Positions 7,318 through 15,077 of a stretch of 32,304 nt of DNA are shown one piece after another; position 1 is the first letter of the stretch, and every line of letters begins with the position of its first letter. A program made the translations under genes and the position numbers. Below the pieces are notes generated by a model, which was not told where the DNA came from, did not search any database, and saw only the letters and a list, made by a program, of their open reading frames with translations. The DNA comes from CBFGTV01 sp965652145 (GTDB lineage: Bacteria > Bacillota > Clostridia > Peptostreptococcales > Natronincolaceae), in NCBI GenBank assembly GCA_965652145.1, contig CBFGTV010000036.1:1-32304 (forward strand), given 5' to 3'.

Positions 7318-7896
7318 ATGAGGGATATTTTAGTATTAAGGGATCTAGAGCAAATTAAAGCAATTTCTCATCCCTATAGAGTTGAGGTTTTTGAATCCTT
7401 TGATGGAGAACAGCCTCAATCTGCCAAGCAGGTGGCAGAGAAGCTGGGGGAACCCCATGCTAAAGTAAATTATCATATTAAGAGTCTTTTAAAGGTAGGT
7501 ATTTTAGAATTGGTTGACGAAAAGGTAAAATCGGGGATCATTGAGAAATACTATCTTCCTACTGCCAAAAAGCTGGTAATTGATAAGAGCTTTATGCAAA
7601 ATCTTGATGATGATTTGTTACAATCCTTAAACCAGGTATCCATATCAATTTTTGAAAAAATCAGTGAAGATTTTTATCGGGCAGCAGAAAGAACCATTGA
7701 TCAGCCTAAATTTATCAACCATTATAATGACTATTATTTAAAAGCAGAGGAAGCAAAGGAGCTAATAGGCAAAATAGAAGAATTAATCAAGGAATTTTTA
7801 GAGGGTAAGCGAGATAAATCCCGCCCAGGGGTTCAACCCTATAACTTTGCCGTATTGGGAATTCCTGTGGTTAAATCGGGAAAACGACGGGGCTAA
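7318..7896 (+). CDS. ArsR-like winged-helix transcriptional regulator
   Basis: A 192-residue regulator with an N-terminal winged helix-turn-helix at about residues 8-80 (QIKAISHPYRVEVFESF, SAKQVAEKLGEPHAKVNYH for the helix-turn-helix, GIIEKYYLP for the wing). This is the HTH_20/ArsR-type fold. The C-terminal part (about 85-165) is predicted helical, rich in Glu and Lys, and of unknown function. No metal-binding cysteines are present, so it is not a classical arsenic or metal sensor. The ATG at 7318 follows AAGGGGAAA by 6 nt. It is driven by a perfect consensus promoter, which suggests strong expression unless repressed. The target is unknown; an 11-bp palindrome lies just after the gene. Confidence 0.82.
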   Translation: MRDILVLRDLEQIKAISHPYRVEVFESFDGEQPQSAKQVAEKLGEPHAKVNYHIKSLLKVGILELVDEKVKSGIIEKYYLPTAKKLVIDKSFMQNLDDDLLQSLNQVSISIFEKISEDFYRAAERTIDQPKFINHYNDYYLKAEEAKELIGKIEELIKEFLEGKRDKSRPGVQPYNFAVLGIPVVKSGKRRG

Positions 7897-7952
7897 CATC
7901 AGAGCGTAGTTTATGTTAAAGATCTAAAGCCAAATTAATATGACTATTTGTT

Positions 7953-7976
7953 GAGGTGTGAAAAATTTCACACCTC
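7953..7976 (+). terminator. Perfect hairpin after the ArsR-like gene (terminator or operator)
   Basis: GAGGTGTGAAA and TTTCACACCTC form a perfect 11-bp stem with a 2-nt spacer. The following bases (GGTTGTATTTTAG) are only modestly T-rich, so termination is plausible but not textbook. Perfect dyad symmetry of this size 76 nt before the DUF456 gene could also be a regulator site. Confidence 0.5.
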
Positions 7977-8051
7977 GGTTGTATTTTAGTACGAAGATGG
8001 ATAGCATAAAAGAAAATAAATTGATCAATTGATCACTTGGGTGAGAAGAAA

Positions 8052-8537
8052 ATGAATATTTACTTAATCATTAGTATTATATTGATGATATTGGGTGTCA
8101 TGGGTGTATTTTTGAGCTTTTTGCCTGGCACCCTTTTAGTGCTGGCTGGAATGCTGTTTTATGGATGGGGAACAAATTTTCAGGTGATTACCGTTAATGC
8201 CATTTTAGTTTTTGGTCTATTGACGATTTTGGGAATCCTATTTGATTACGGGGCCTCCCTGATTAGTGCTAAAAGGTTCAAATTATCAAAGCAAGGCTTT
8301 TGGGGTATGATCATTGGCGGAATAGTAGGTTTTTTTATTTTTAATCTTGTGGGGGTTTTATTAGGTCAATTTTTGGGGATATTGGTTGGAGAGCTGTTTT
8401 CAGGGAAAAATTTCTGGAATTCATTAAAGGCTGGCGGGGCCGGTATTGCGGGCTATCTATTAAGCACCATGGTGAACTTTCTGCTGGCCATTGCAATGAT
8501 AGTCTATTTTACCCTCAAGGTACTGCGGGGTTCATAA
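8052..8537 (+). CDS. DUF456 family integral membrane protein
   Basis: A 161-residue, very hydrophobic protein with about four or five membrane segments (roughly residues 3-35, 42-66, 75-108 and 125-155). Small-residue patterns such as LPGTLLVLAGMLFYGWG, the FDYGASLISAKRFKLSKQG loop, and GGIVGFF with GQFLGILVGE match the DUF456 family, whose function is not established. The ATG at 8052 is preceded by GGTGAG; the upstream in-frame TTG at 8037 lacks a ribosome site. It is a single-gene unit with a hairpin before it and a terminator after it. Confidence 0.85.
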   Translation: MNIYLIISIILMILGVMGVFLSFLPGTLLVLAGMLFYGWGTNFQVITVNAILVFGLLTILGILFDYGASLISAKRFKLSKQGFWGMIIGGIVGFFIFNLVGVLLGQFLGILVGELFSGKNFWNSLKAGGAGIAGYLLSTMVNFLLAIAMIVYFTLKVLRGS

Positions 8538-8588
8538 CCTTCATAATTCTACATAATTTGATTATGTAAATATTATTTAAGCTTCAGT

Positions 8589-8613
8589 ACCATTGCTACG
8601 GCTATGGTTTTTG
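8589..8613 (+). terminator. Terminator after the DUF456 gene
   Basis: ACCATTGC, a TACG loop and GCTATGGT form an 8-bp stem with one T-T mismatch, followed by TTTTT. The remaining bases up to ddl (8614-8793) show only weak AT-rich dyads (for example CTTAATA/TATTAAG at 8682-8698) and no convincing promoter. Confidence 0.65.
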
Positions 8614-8793
8614 TAATTTATAGGAAAGTTTTAGCATGAATCATTCAGATAAATCTTCCAAGGAATGACTTTGTTTTCCATCTTAATAAAATATTAAGGT
8701 TTTCTTTAATTCTATAGGAAGGTTTTTTTAAAAATAATGAGGTAAACTAACGATATCTTTAAAATGCAATGGGAAAAATAAAGGAGGCGTACC

Positions 8794-9876
8794 ATGAAAA
8801 CAAATATATATGTAGTGTACGGAGGTAAGTCAGTAGAGCACGAGGTATCTCTTAAGACTGCATTTTCGATAATTAATGCACTTGATAAGGATAAATATAA
8901 TGTATATCCCGTTTATATAACCAATGAAGGCCAGTGGTGCTGCTTGGGTCAGCAAAAAGAGCCCCTGATAAATATATTACATTTACAAAAACCATCGGCC
9001 AATCATATCAGCCAGTCTATTGGAAAATTCTTAACAGAGCATTATAACCCAGAGGAAAGAAATTTAATTTTTCCGGCTGTTCATGGAACAAATGGAGAAG
9101 ACGGTACCCTGCAAGGGTTTTTGGAGCTATTGGAGGTGCCCTATGTGGGCAACGGGGTAATGGCCTCCGCCATAGGATTTGATAAAGAGATTATAAAGGA
9201 ATTATTTGAAAAATGGCAGATTCCCCAGGCAAAATATACCACCCTATCCTATAAAAATTGGAGGATTAATCCGGCATTAAGCTGTAGTGAAATAGAAGCC
9301 TTAATCGGTTACCCATGCTATGTAAAGCCCGCCAGATTGGGCTCCAGTGTGGGAATAAATCGATGCGAAAATAGAGTAGCCCTGGAGGCCGCCCTGGAAG
9401 AGGCAATGAAATATGATGATAAAGTAGTTGTAGAGGAAGAAATTAGAGGAAGAGAGATGCAAATTGCTGTCGTAGGCAACGATACTCCAAAAAGCTCTGT
9501 CGTGGGTGAATATATCCAGGCTAAGGCCTATATGGACTATAATGCGAAGTATGTAGACGGCCAGCTGATTCCTGTTATTCCCGCTGCCCTTATATCTGAG
9601 GTTAGTGAAAAAATGCGTAAAACAGCAGAAGATATTTTTCAAAGATTAGACTGTAAGGGGCTTTTAAGGGTTGATTATTTCGTTACAGAAGATAATCAAT
9701 TCTATGTCAATGAAGTCAATACAATACCTGGATTTACCAGCTTCAGCATGTTTCCGGCCCTTTGGGAACAAACCGACGGTACGACCTATAGCCAATTAAT
9801 TGAGAAACTAATTGATTTAGCTTTTGAAAGATATGAGCAAGGAAAGCGGATACAAAAGAAGAGGTGGATAAAATGA
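8794..9876 (+). CDS. ddl: D-alanine--D-alanine ligase
   Basis: ATP-grasp ligase that joins two D-alanines for the peptidoglycan stem peptide. The N-terminus carries VVYGGKSVEHEVSLKTA, the central part AVHGTNGEDGTLQGFLELL and YVGNGVMASAIGFDK, and the ATP-grasp core KPARLGSSVGI and VNEVNTIPGFTSFSMFP. The loop DYNAKY keeps the tyrosine (Y253) that corresponds, as I recall, to Tyr216 of E. coli DdlB; its loss favours D-Ala-D-Lac formation. The protein is therefore expected to make ordinary D-Ala-D-Ala. Length, 360 aa, is normal. AAAGGAGG is the ribosome site. The stop codon overlaps the start of murF-alr (ATGA), which points to translational coupling. Confidence 0.95.
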   Translation: MKTNIYVVYGGKSVEHEVSLKTAFSIINALDKDKYNVYPVYITNEGQWCCLGQQKEPLINILHLQKPSANHISQSIGKFLTEHYNPEERNLIFPAVHGTNGEDGTLQGFLELLEVPYVGNGVMASAIGFDKEIIKELFEKWQIPQAKYTTLSYKNWRINPALSCSEIEALIGYPCYVKPARLGSSVGINRCENRVALEAALEEAMKYDDKVVVEEEIRGREMQIAVVGNDTPKSSVVGEYIQAKAYMDYNAKYVDGQLIPVIPAALISEVSEKMRKTAEDIFQRLDCKGLLRVDYFVTEDNQFYVNEVNTIPGFTSFSMFPALWEQTDGTTYSQLIEKLIDLAFERYEQGKRIQKKRWIK

Positions 9877-12449
9877 TTAAAAGAACATTAAGGGAAATTC
9901 AAGAAATGGCCGGAGGATTTGGTTTGCCCGAGGCTTATCTGGACTACATGATAGAGGGCGTTTCGATCGATTCCAGAAGCATTAAAGAAAATCAGTTATT
10001 TGTTCCAATTATTGGAGAACGATTCAATGGACATGAATTTTTAGAAAAGGCTGTGGCCCAAGGTGCCAAGGCGGCTCTTTGGAGCAGGTATGAAGCAATT
10101 CCCCCCATCAACATTCCTTTGATTTTGGTGGAGGATACCCAGAAAGCCCTTCAAGAATTAGCCATGGCCTACCGTAAACAATTAGATGTTAAGGTCATAG
10201 GAATAACCGGTAGCAACGGTAAAACCTCAACGAAGGATATATTGGCTGCAATACTGGGAATCAAATACAAAACCTATAAAACCCTGGGTAACCTTAATAA
10301 TCATTTAGGGGTTCCCCTTAGCCTGCTGGCTATGGATCAAGACACAGAAATGGCAGTCATAGAAATGGGAATGTCAAGTCTGGGCGAAATTCGACTTTTA
10401 ACCAATATTGCCAGCCCCGACGGGGCCATTATTACCAATATTGGAGAAGCCCACTTGGAAGATTTGAAAACAAAAGAAAACATTTTGAAGGCAAAGCTGG
10501 AAATAATAGAAGGCTTAAAGCCCGGGGGATTCTTTCTCTATAACAGCGGTGACCCCCTTTTAAAAACCATTTCTGAAGAACAGGTGAATCCCTTTCAGAT
10601 AGTAACCTTTGGAGAAGGCGGCATGTATGTACCGGTACTGGATACTGTAGAGGAGGAAGGAATTCGGTTCCACCTTAAAGGATTAACAGATTCAATGTAT
10701 TTACCTATGCTGGGGAAGCACCAGATGGAAAATGCAGCTGCAGCCATGGCCATGGGCTATTGCATGGGCTTATCATGGAAGGACATTGAGGCAGGTCTGA
10801 AGAAGATCAATGTTACCGCTGCAAGAAATGAATTAATCCATGGTCAGGGCCTGACAATATTAAACGATTCCTATAAATCAAATCCCCTAAGCCTGAAGGC
10901 TGCATTGGAAACCCTTTACGGCCTTAAGAAATACAGTCAGAAAATTGCCGTTCTCAGTGATATGAATGGTTTGGGGGAAGATGCTATTTCGCTGCATCGG
11001 CAGGCGGCAGACTATTTAGATCCCGATCAATTAGATTACTTATTGACAATGGGGCCTCTATCCAAAGAGCTTGCTAATGCAGCCATGAAAAAGTTCCCGC
11101 GAGAAAGGGTTATTCATTGCGTAGACCTAAATAGCCTGGCCCTTCATATCAATAGAATTATTAAAGAAGGGGCCATTATATTAATAAAAGGTTCCAGAGA
11201 ACAGCAATTGGAGCTATTGGTTGAAGAGCTGAGGCAAAAAAATCTATTGGAAGTCGAGCATACTGCCGACACAGCACCCCTTCATCGGGATACCTGGGTG
11301 GAGATTCGTCTCGATATTATTGCCAACAACATCAGACAAATAAAGTACTATTTGCCTCCTGCTACGAAGCTTATGGCTGCGGTGAAGGCTGATGCCTACG
11401 GCCATGGAGATTTACAGGTGGCAGAAATAGCCCTTGAGGCAGGGGCTGATGCACTGGCTGTATCTATTTTAAAGGAAGCGCTGCACCTTCGAGGAAGTGG
11501 TATCAAAGCACCCATTCTTGTGTTGACCCCAATTCTGCCCAGTGATGTTGATCTGGCAATTCAAAACGATCTGTCGGTCACAGTATTTCAAGGCTCCTGG
11601 CTGGAGGAAATGAGGGCCTATAAAAAAGATCCCCGGCCCCTAAAAATCCATTTGAAAATTGATACGGGTCTTGGTCGCCTTGGTTTAAGAAATAAAGAGG
11701 AGCTTGAAGAAATTCTTCCTTTGCTTCGTCAAGACGATATTCTTTTAGAAGGTATGTATACTCATTTTGCTACAGCCAATTGGGAGGACGAAACCTTTTT
11801 TAATCAGCAGTTTGCCGCCTTTACAGAGATCATGGATTGGGTGAAATCAAAGGGATTGAAGGTCGAAAATTATCATTGCAGTAATACCGCAGCAACCCTG
11901 AAGCATCCGGAATGCTCTCTGGATATGGTCAGAATTGGAGTGGGGATGTTTGGAATTTACCCCTCTGCTGAAATTAAAAGGACTGCACCATTATCCTTAC
12001 AATCTGCCCTGTCCTTCCATTCAAAGGTACTCCATGTGAAAAGGGTCGATAAGGGTAGCACAGTAGGCTATGACACGGCCTATGTGGCAGAGGGAGATGA
12101 ATGGATTGCAACTATTCCTGTGGGCTATGCCGACGGATGGTTCCGCTGCTTCCAGGGCTTTTATGTACTGATTGGGGGAGAAAAGGCACCAATCGTAGGC
12201 AAAATCTGTATGGATCAGCTAATGGTCAGATTACCTAAATGGGTACCTATTGGTACACAGGTAACCTTAATTGGCAGACAACAGGAGGCGGAAATAACCC
12301 TGGAACAATTGGCAGATCATATCGGAAGTGTACCCCAAGAAATACCCTCTATGATTACCTACCGGGTGCCAAGGATCTATTATAACCTTAATCAGAGGGT
12401 ACAAATCCTTACTGAAAGGATTTGGCAGGACGAACGAAGACTGATATAA
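9873..12449 (+). CDS. murF-alr: Bifunctional MurF ligase / alanine racemase fusion
   Basis: One 858-residue protein joins two enzymes. Residues 1 to about 455 are MurF, which adds D-Ala-D-Ala to UDP-MurNAc-tripeptide: P-loop ITGSNGKTS (111-119, Lys117), GNLNNHLGVPLSLL, AVIEMGMSSLGEI, NIGEAHLE and NDSYKSNPLSL. After a linker of roughly 20 residues, the rest (from about 475) is a PLP-dependent alanine racemase: AAVKADAYGHG with PLP lysine K505, catalytic Tyr733 in TVGYDTAY, and PVGYADGW and GKICMDQLMV. Motifs of both halves look intact. The start is ATG 9873, 5 nt after GAGGTGG and overlapping the ddl stop by 4 nt. The fusion and ddl cover three consecutive D-alanine steps. I know such fusions best from Bacteroidota, so finding one in a clostridial setting is notable. 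Confidence 0.95.
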   Translation: MIKRTLREIQEMAGGFGLPEAYLDYMIEGVSIDSRSIKENQLFVPIIGERFNGHEFLEKAVAQGAKAALWSRYEAIPPINIPLILVEDTQKALQELAMAYRKQLDVKVIGITGSNGKTSTKDILAAILGIKYKTYKTLGNLNNHLGVPLSLLAMDQDTEMAVIEMGMSSLGEIRLLTNIASPDGAIITNIGEAHLEDLKTKENILKAKLEIIEGLKPGGFFLYNSGDPLLKTISEEQVNPFQIVTFGEGGMYVPVLDTVEEEGIRFHLKGLTDSMYLPMLGKHQMENAAAAMAMGYCMGLSWKDIEAGLKKINVTAARNELIHGQGLTILNDSYKSNPLSLKAALETLYGLKKYSQKIAVLSDMNGLGEDAISLHRQAADYLDPDQLDYLLTMGPLSKELANAAMKKFPRERVIHCVDLNSLALHINRIIKEGAIILIKGSREQQLELLVEELRQKNLLEVEHTADTAPLHRDTWVEIRLDIIANNIRQIKYYLPPATKLMAAVKADAYGHGDLQVAEIALEAGADALAVSILKEALHLRGSGIKAPILVLTPILPSDVDLAIQNDLSVTVFQGSWLEEMRAYKKDPRPLKIHLKIDTGLGRLGLRNKEELEEILPLLRQDDILLEGMYTHFATANWEDETFFNQQFAAFTEIMDWVKSKGLKVENYHCSNTAATLKHPECSLDMVRIGVGMFGIYPSAEIKRTAPLSLQSALSFHSKVLHVKRVDKGSTVGYDTAYVAEGDEWIATIPVGYADGWFRCFQGFYVLIGGEKAPIVGKICMDQLMVRLPKWVPIGTQVTLIGRQQEAEITLEQLADHIGSVPQEIPSMITYRVPRIYYNLNQRVQILTERIWQDERRLI

Positions 12450-12483
12450 TGACTGTAGAATTCTTCATTAAGGGGTGAGGCCC

Positions 12484-13203
12484 ATGGAAAAGGAAACAAT
12501 TTTGGTGGTAGACGATGAGAAGGAAATTGCTGATTTAATAGAAATTTATTTAACCAATGACGGATACCAGGTTTATAAGGCTAATACAGGGAGTCAGGCA
12601 TTAGAAGTGCTGGAAAAAATGGATATTCAGCTGGTTATATTAGATATTATGATGCCTGGAATAGACGGGTTAGAAACCTGCAGAAGAATCAGGAGTGAAA
12701 AAAACATACCTATTCTCATGCTTAGTGCCAAGTCTGAAGATATGGATAAAATTTTAGGCTTAAGTACAGGGGCAGATGACTATATGACAAAGCCCTTTAA
12801 CCCGATGGAACTATTGGCAAGGGTTAAATCACAGCTAAGGAGATACATTACATTAAATCCGCAATTTAATTATTCCAACGGGCAAAAACAAATTTCTATC
12901 AATGGACTGGTAATAGATCAAGTAACCCATACTGTCACTCGTTTTCAACAGGAAATATGCTTAACACCTATTGAATTTGATATTTTATACCTTTTAGCCA
13001 GTCATCCTGGAAAGGTTTTTACAGTCGATGCGATCTTCCAAAGGGTTTGGAAGGAGGAATATCTGGAATCCGACAATACGGTCAGAGTTCATATTCGAAA
13101 GCTGAGGGAAAAGCTAGAAGATGACCCTAAAAAGCCCTATTTTATAAAAACAGTATGGGGGGTAGGCTATAAATTTGAAAATGAGACCTCAATCAAGTAT
13201 TAG
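12484..13203 (+). CDS. OmpR/VanR-like response regulator
   Basis: A 239-residue two-component response regulator. The receiver domain (about 4-118) has acidic residues D10 and D11, phospho-acceptor D54 in VILDIMMPG, and the switch lysine in DDYMTKPFNPMELLARV. The C-terminal domain (about 140-235) is an OmpR-type winged helix (LTPIEFDILYLLASHPGKVF, then NTVRVHIRKLREKLEDD, then TVWGVGYKF). The ATG at 12484 follows AAGGGGTGAGG; the in-frame GTG at 12475 lies inside that ribosome site. It begins 34 nt after murF-alr with no terminator between, so cotranscription with the cell-wall genes is likely, and its end overlaps the kinase gene. It resembles VanR-like regulators in Clostridia, but targets cannot be read here. 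Confidence 0.93.
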   Translation: MEKETILVVDDEKEIADLIEIYLTNDGYQVYKANTGSQALEVLEKMDIQLVILDIMMPGIDGLETCRRIRSEKNIPILMLSAKSEDMDKILGLSTGADDYMTKPFNPMELLARVKSQLRRYITLNPQFNYSNGQKQISINGLVIDQVTHTVTRFQQEICLTPIEFDILYLLASHPGKVFTVDAIFQRVWKEEYLESDNTVRVHIRKLREKLEDDPKKPYFIKTVWGVGYKFENETSIKY

Positions 13204-14272
13204 GTGGAAAATTTTATTGCTTTTCATTGTCAGTATTGTGCTTGCAATTTTAACGGTAGGGTTACTGCTGTTATTGGCCTTTATTATTGGCAATTATCCT
13301 ATAATATACCAGCTGTTAATGTTTCTAAACAGTGTATTAGGGGTCTTGCCGGTAAGTGTTTTTGTTGGGGGCGTTCTGTTTATTTTCTATTTCTTTTTAT
13401 TAAGTGAAAAAAGCATTCGATACCTGGAAGAGATTACAGATAACCTGAACCGGGTAGCAAAGGGAGATTTTACAATTAATATACCGGTTCGTACCAATGA
13501 TGAATTGGGGGTACTGGCAGACAATATCAACTCAATGACTCAACAGTTAAAGGAATCTATAGAAGAGGAAAGAAGGGCAGAACGGGCAAAAACAGAATTA
13601 ATTACCAGTGTGTCCCACGATCTTAGAACCCCTTTAACCTCAATATTAGGCTACCTGGGGCTGGTGGTGAATGATCGATACCGAGATGAGTTGGCGTTAC
13701 GATATTATGCAGATATTGCCTATACAAAATCAAAGCGATTAAAGGAATTGATTGATGAACTATTTGAATACACCCGGGTTAGCTATGGGGGATTTAGGGC
13801 AAGCTTTGATAAAATTAACCTGGTAGAGCTGTTGGAGCAGCTTACCGAGGAATTTGTTCCCATGCTTCAGGAGGCAGGAATGGTTTGTCGATTGAGGCCA
13901 TCCGAAAAGGAAATCTATGCTATGGCAGACGCCAATATGCTGGTAAGGGTATTTGAAAATTTACTGACCAATGGAGTTCGCTACGGTAAGGATGGCAAGT
14001 ATATTGATATCCTTATTCAGGAGTCTGAATCCGTTACAATTGATTTTATTAATTATGGCGATGCAATTGATTCCCAAGATTTACCCTATATTTTTGATCG
14101 TTTTTATCGAGTTGAAAAATCCCGTTCCCAGGAGCTGGGCGGAGCAGGCCTGGGGCTGGCCATTGCCAAAAGTATTGTTGAGCATCACAAGGGAAAAATC
14201 GAAGTCTTTAGTGATAACAATGAAACTAAATTTGAGGTAATTTTACCAAAATTCCAGACTACAGAGAAATAA
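13181..14272 (+). CDS. VanS-like membrane sensor histidine kinase
   Basis: A 363-residue sensor kinase paired with the preceding regulator, overlapping it by 23 nt. Two membrane segments (about 10-37 and 52-74) enclose only a short outside loop, so there is no large extracellular sensor domain; sensing probably occurs in the membrane or through a partner. A HAMP linker follows (about 75-125). The phospho-acceptor is H146 in SVSHDLRTPLTSILGYLGL. The ATPase domain shows the N box (ENLLTNGVRYG), the F region (IFDRFYRVEKSR) and the G box (GGAGLGLAIAKSIVEHH). The ATG at 13181 has no strong ribosome site, consistent with coupled translation. Its place next to ddl and murF-alr suggests monitoring of the cell wall, but vanH, vanX and vanY are absent. 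Confidence 0.92.
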   Translation: MRPQSSIRWKILLLFIVSIVLAILTVGLLLLLAFIIGNYPIIYQLLMFLNSVLGVLPVSVFVGGVLFIFYFFLLSEKSIRYLEEITDNLNRVAKGDFTINIPVRTNDELGVLADNINSMTQQLKESIEEERRAERAKTELITSVSHDLRTPLTSILGYLGLVVNDRYRDELALRYYADIAYTKSKRLKELIDELFEYTRVSYGGFRASFDKINLVELLEQLTEEFVPMLQEAGMVCRLRPSEKEIYAMADANMLVRVFENLLTNGVRYGKDGKYIDILIQESESVTIDFINYGDAIDSQDLPYIFDRFYRVEKSRSQELGGAGLGLAIAKSIVEHHKGKIEVFSDNNETKFEVILPKFQTTEK

Positions 14273-14289
14273 TCTGTAGCCTTTTTTTG
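14259..14289 (+). terminator. Terminator after the two-component pair
   Basis: CTACAGA and TCTGTAG form a perfect 7-bp stem with a 7-nt loop, followed by a tract of seven T. The left arm lies inside the last codons of the kinase gene. It closes the presumed ddl to kinase operon. Confidence 0.88.
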
Positions 14290-14308
14290 TCTAATATTCA
14301 TATTAGAC
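14289..14308. promoter_or_regulatory. Perfect inverted repeat, candidate operator
   Basis: GTCTAATAT and ATATTAGAC are perfect 9-bp arms separated by TC. The repeat lies directly after the kinase terminator and just before the possible -35 element at 14311, a usual place for regulator binding. It has no T tract, so it is unlikely to be a terminator. Confidence 0.5.
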
Positions 14309-14310
14309 GA

Positions 14311-14339
14311 TTGCTCGATTAAGCTTAACAACCTATAAC
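14311..14339 (+). promoter_or_regulatory. Possible promoter before the lepB-queG leader
   Basis: TTGCTC (14311-14316), 17-nt spacer, TATAAC (14334-14339). If used, transcription would start near 14346, run about 100 nt and then meet the terminator at 14393-14444, giving either a short RNA or an attenuated leader for lepB and queG. Confidence 0.4.
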
Positions 14340-14392
14340 CTTAAAACAAGATATGATAAGCTATGGTACAACCCTAAACATTAGTCTAAATG

Positions 14393-14444
14393 ATTATCCT
14401 TAACGAAACGGGCAATACTCATTGGTTAAGGATTATTTTTTTAT
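14393..14444 (+). terminator. Leader terminator or attenuator upstream of the second lepB
   Basis: ATTATCCTTAAC (14393-14404) pairs with GTTAAGGATTAT (14425-14436), one mismatch, around a 20-nt loop, followed by a run of T. It comes after the kinase terminator and 85 nt before lepB, so it cannot serve an annotated upstream gene. Confidence 0.7.
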
Positions 14445-14490
14445 TAGGTGGTTCTGGGATATTTTACCCCCCTGCCCACATACTATAAAA

Positions 14491-14506
14491 GTATAGAAGT
14501 CTATAC
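14491..14506. promoter_or_regulatory. Inverted repeat overlapping a possible lepB promoter
   Basis: GTATAGA and TCTATAC are perfect 7-bp arms with a 2-nt spacer. They lie just after a candidate -10 (TATAAA at 14484-14489, weak -35 TTTTAC at 14462-14467, spacing 16). This could be an operator for a local repressor; no cognate regulator is identified. Confidence 0.4.
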
Positions 14507-14528
14507 AGTTGTTAGGGGATGTGCTATA

Positions 14529-15071
14529 ATGAAAAACAAATATAAAGTCGCCTTTGAATGGCTGAAAATGATTGGTATTGCTTTAATGCTGGCCCTTTTA
14601 ATTGAAAACTATCTCTTCGGTTTCGCTGTGGTGGAGGGCAGGTCCATGGAACCTACCATCCATAACAGGGATCGATTATTTGTTATGAAGCTGGCCTATC
14701 TAAAAAAAACACCGCAGGTGGGAGATATCGTTATTTTTCATCCTCCCAATGGTACCAAGAGAAGGGAATTGTTTATCAAAAGGGTAGTTGCCCGGGAAGA
14801 TGACCATTTTTCAATTGAAGATGGTGATTTGTATGTCAATGGGGAATTGATAGAGGAAAGTTATCTCATCGATGAAGCGTACATTGACAGGGTTTATCCC
14901 TTTAAGCAAGGCGTTGTTCCAGAGGACAGCTATTTTTTATTGGGTGATAACAGGAATGACAGCAATGACAGTCGAACCTTTGGTTTTATTAAGGAAGATC
15001 AGATAAAAGGCAAGGTGATTCTTCGCATCTGGCCCTTAAATGAGATAAAGGCCTTTGTTGGCAAGAAATAG
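14529..15071 (+). CDS. lepB: Signal peptidase I (second copy)
   Basis: A 180-residue type I signal peptidase with one N-terminal membrane anchor (about 12-34). Catalytic Ser39 lies in VVEGRSMEPTI and Lys84 in LFIKRVVARED; box E is LLGDNRNDSNDSRTFG. It processes signal peptides at the outer membrane face. The start is the ATG at 14529 (MKNKYKVAFEWLKMIG), preceded by TTAGGGG about 10 nt upstream; the open frame extends further 5' but that part looks untranslated and overlaps the attenuator. It is followed after 6 nt by queG, so the two are very likely cotranscribed although functionally unrelated. It differs from the copy at 3.3 kb in length, anchor and catalytic contexts. Confidence 0.95.
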   Translation: MKNKYKVAFEWLKMIGIALMLALLIENYLFGFAVVEGRSMEPTIHNRDRLFVMKLAYLKKTPQVGDIVIFHPPNGTKRRELFIKRVVAREDDHFSIEDGDLYVNGELIEESYLIDEAYIDRVYPFKQGVVPEDSYFLLGDNRNDSNDSRTFGFIKEDQIKGKVILRIWPLNEIKAFVGKK

Positions 15072-15077
15072 CGAGAT

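Noticed and set aside
8682..8698. Weak AT hairpin CTTAATA/TATTAAG before ddl as terminator or attenuator
   Set aside because: Only seven A/T-rich pairs and a poor T tract; not supported beyond chance in AT-rich DNA.
8794..14272. Vancomycin resistance (van) gene cluster
   Set aside because: VanRS-like and VanW-type genes occur in the window, but vanH, vanX and vanY are missing and the ligase keeps the Tyr (DYNAKY) typical of D-Ala-D-Ala activity.
14390..14488. Small ORF of 32 codons starting at ATG 14390
   Set aside because: It has no ribosome site and runs straight through the attenuator hairpin and its T tract; coding is unlikely.
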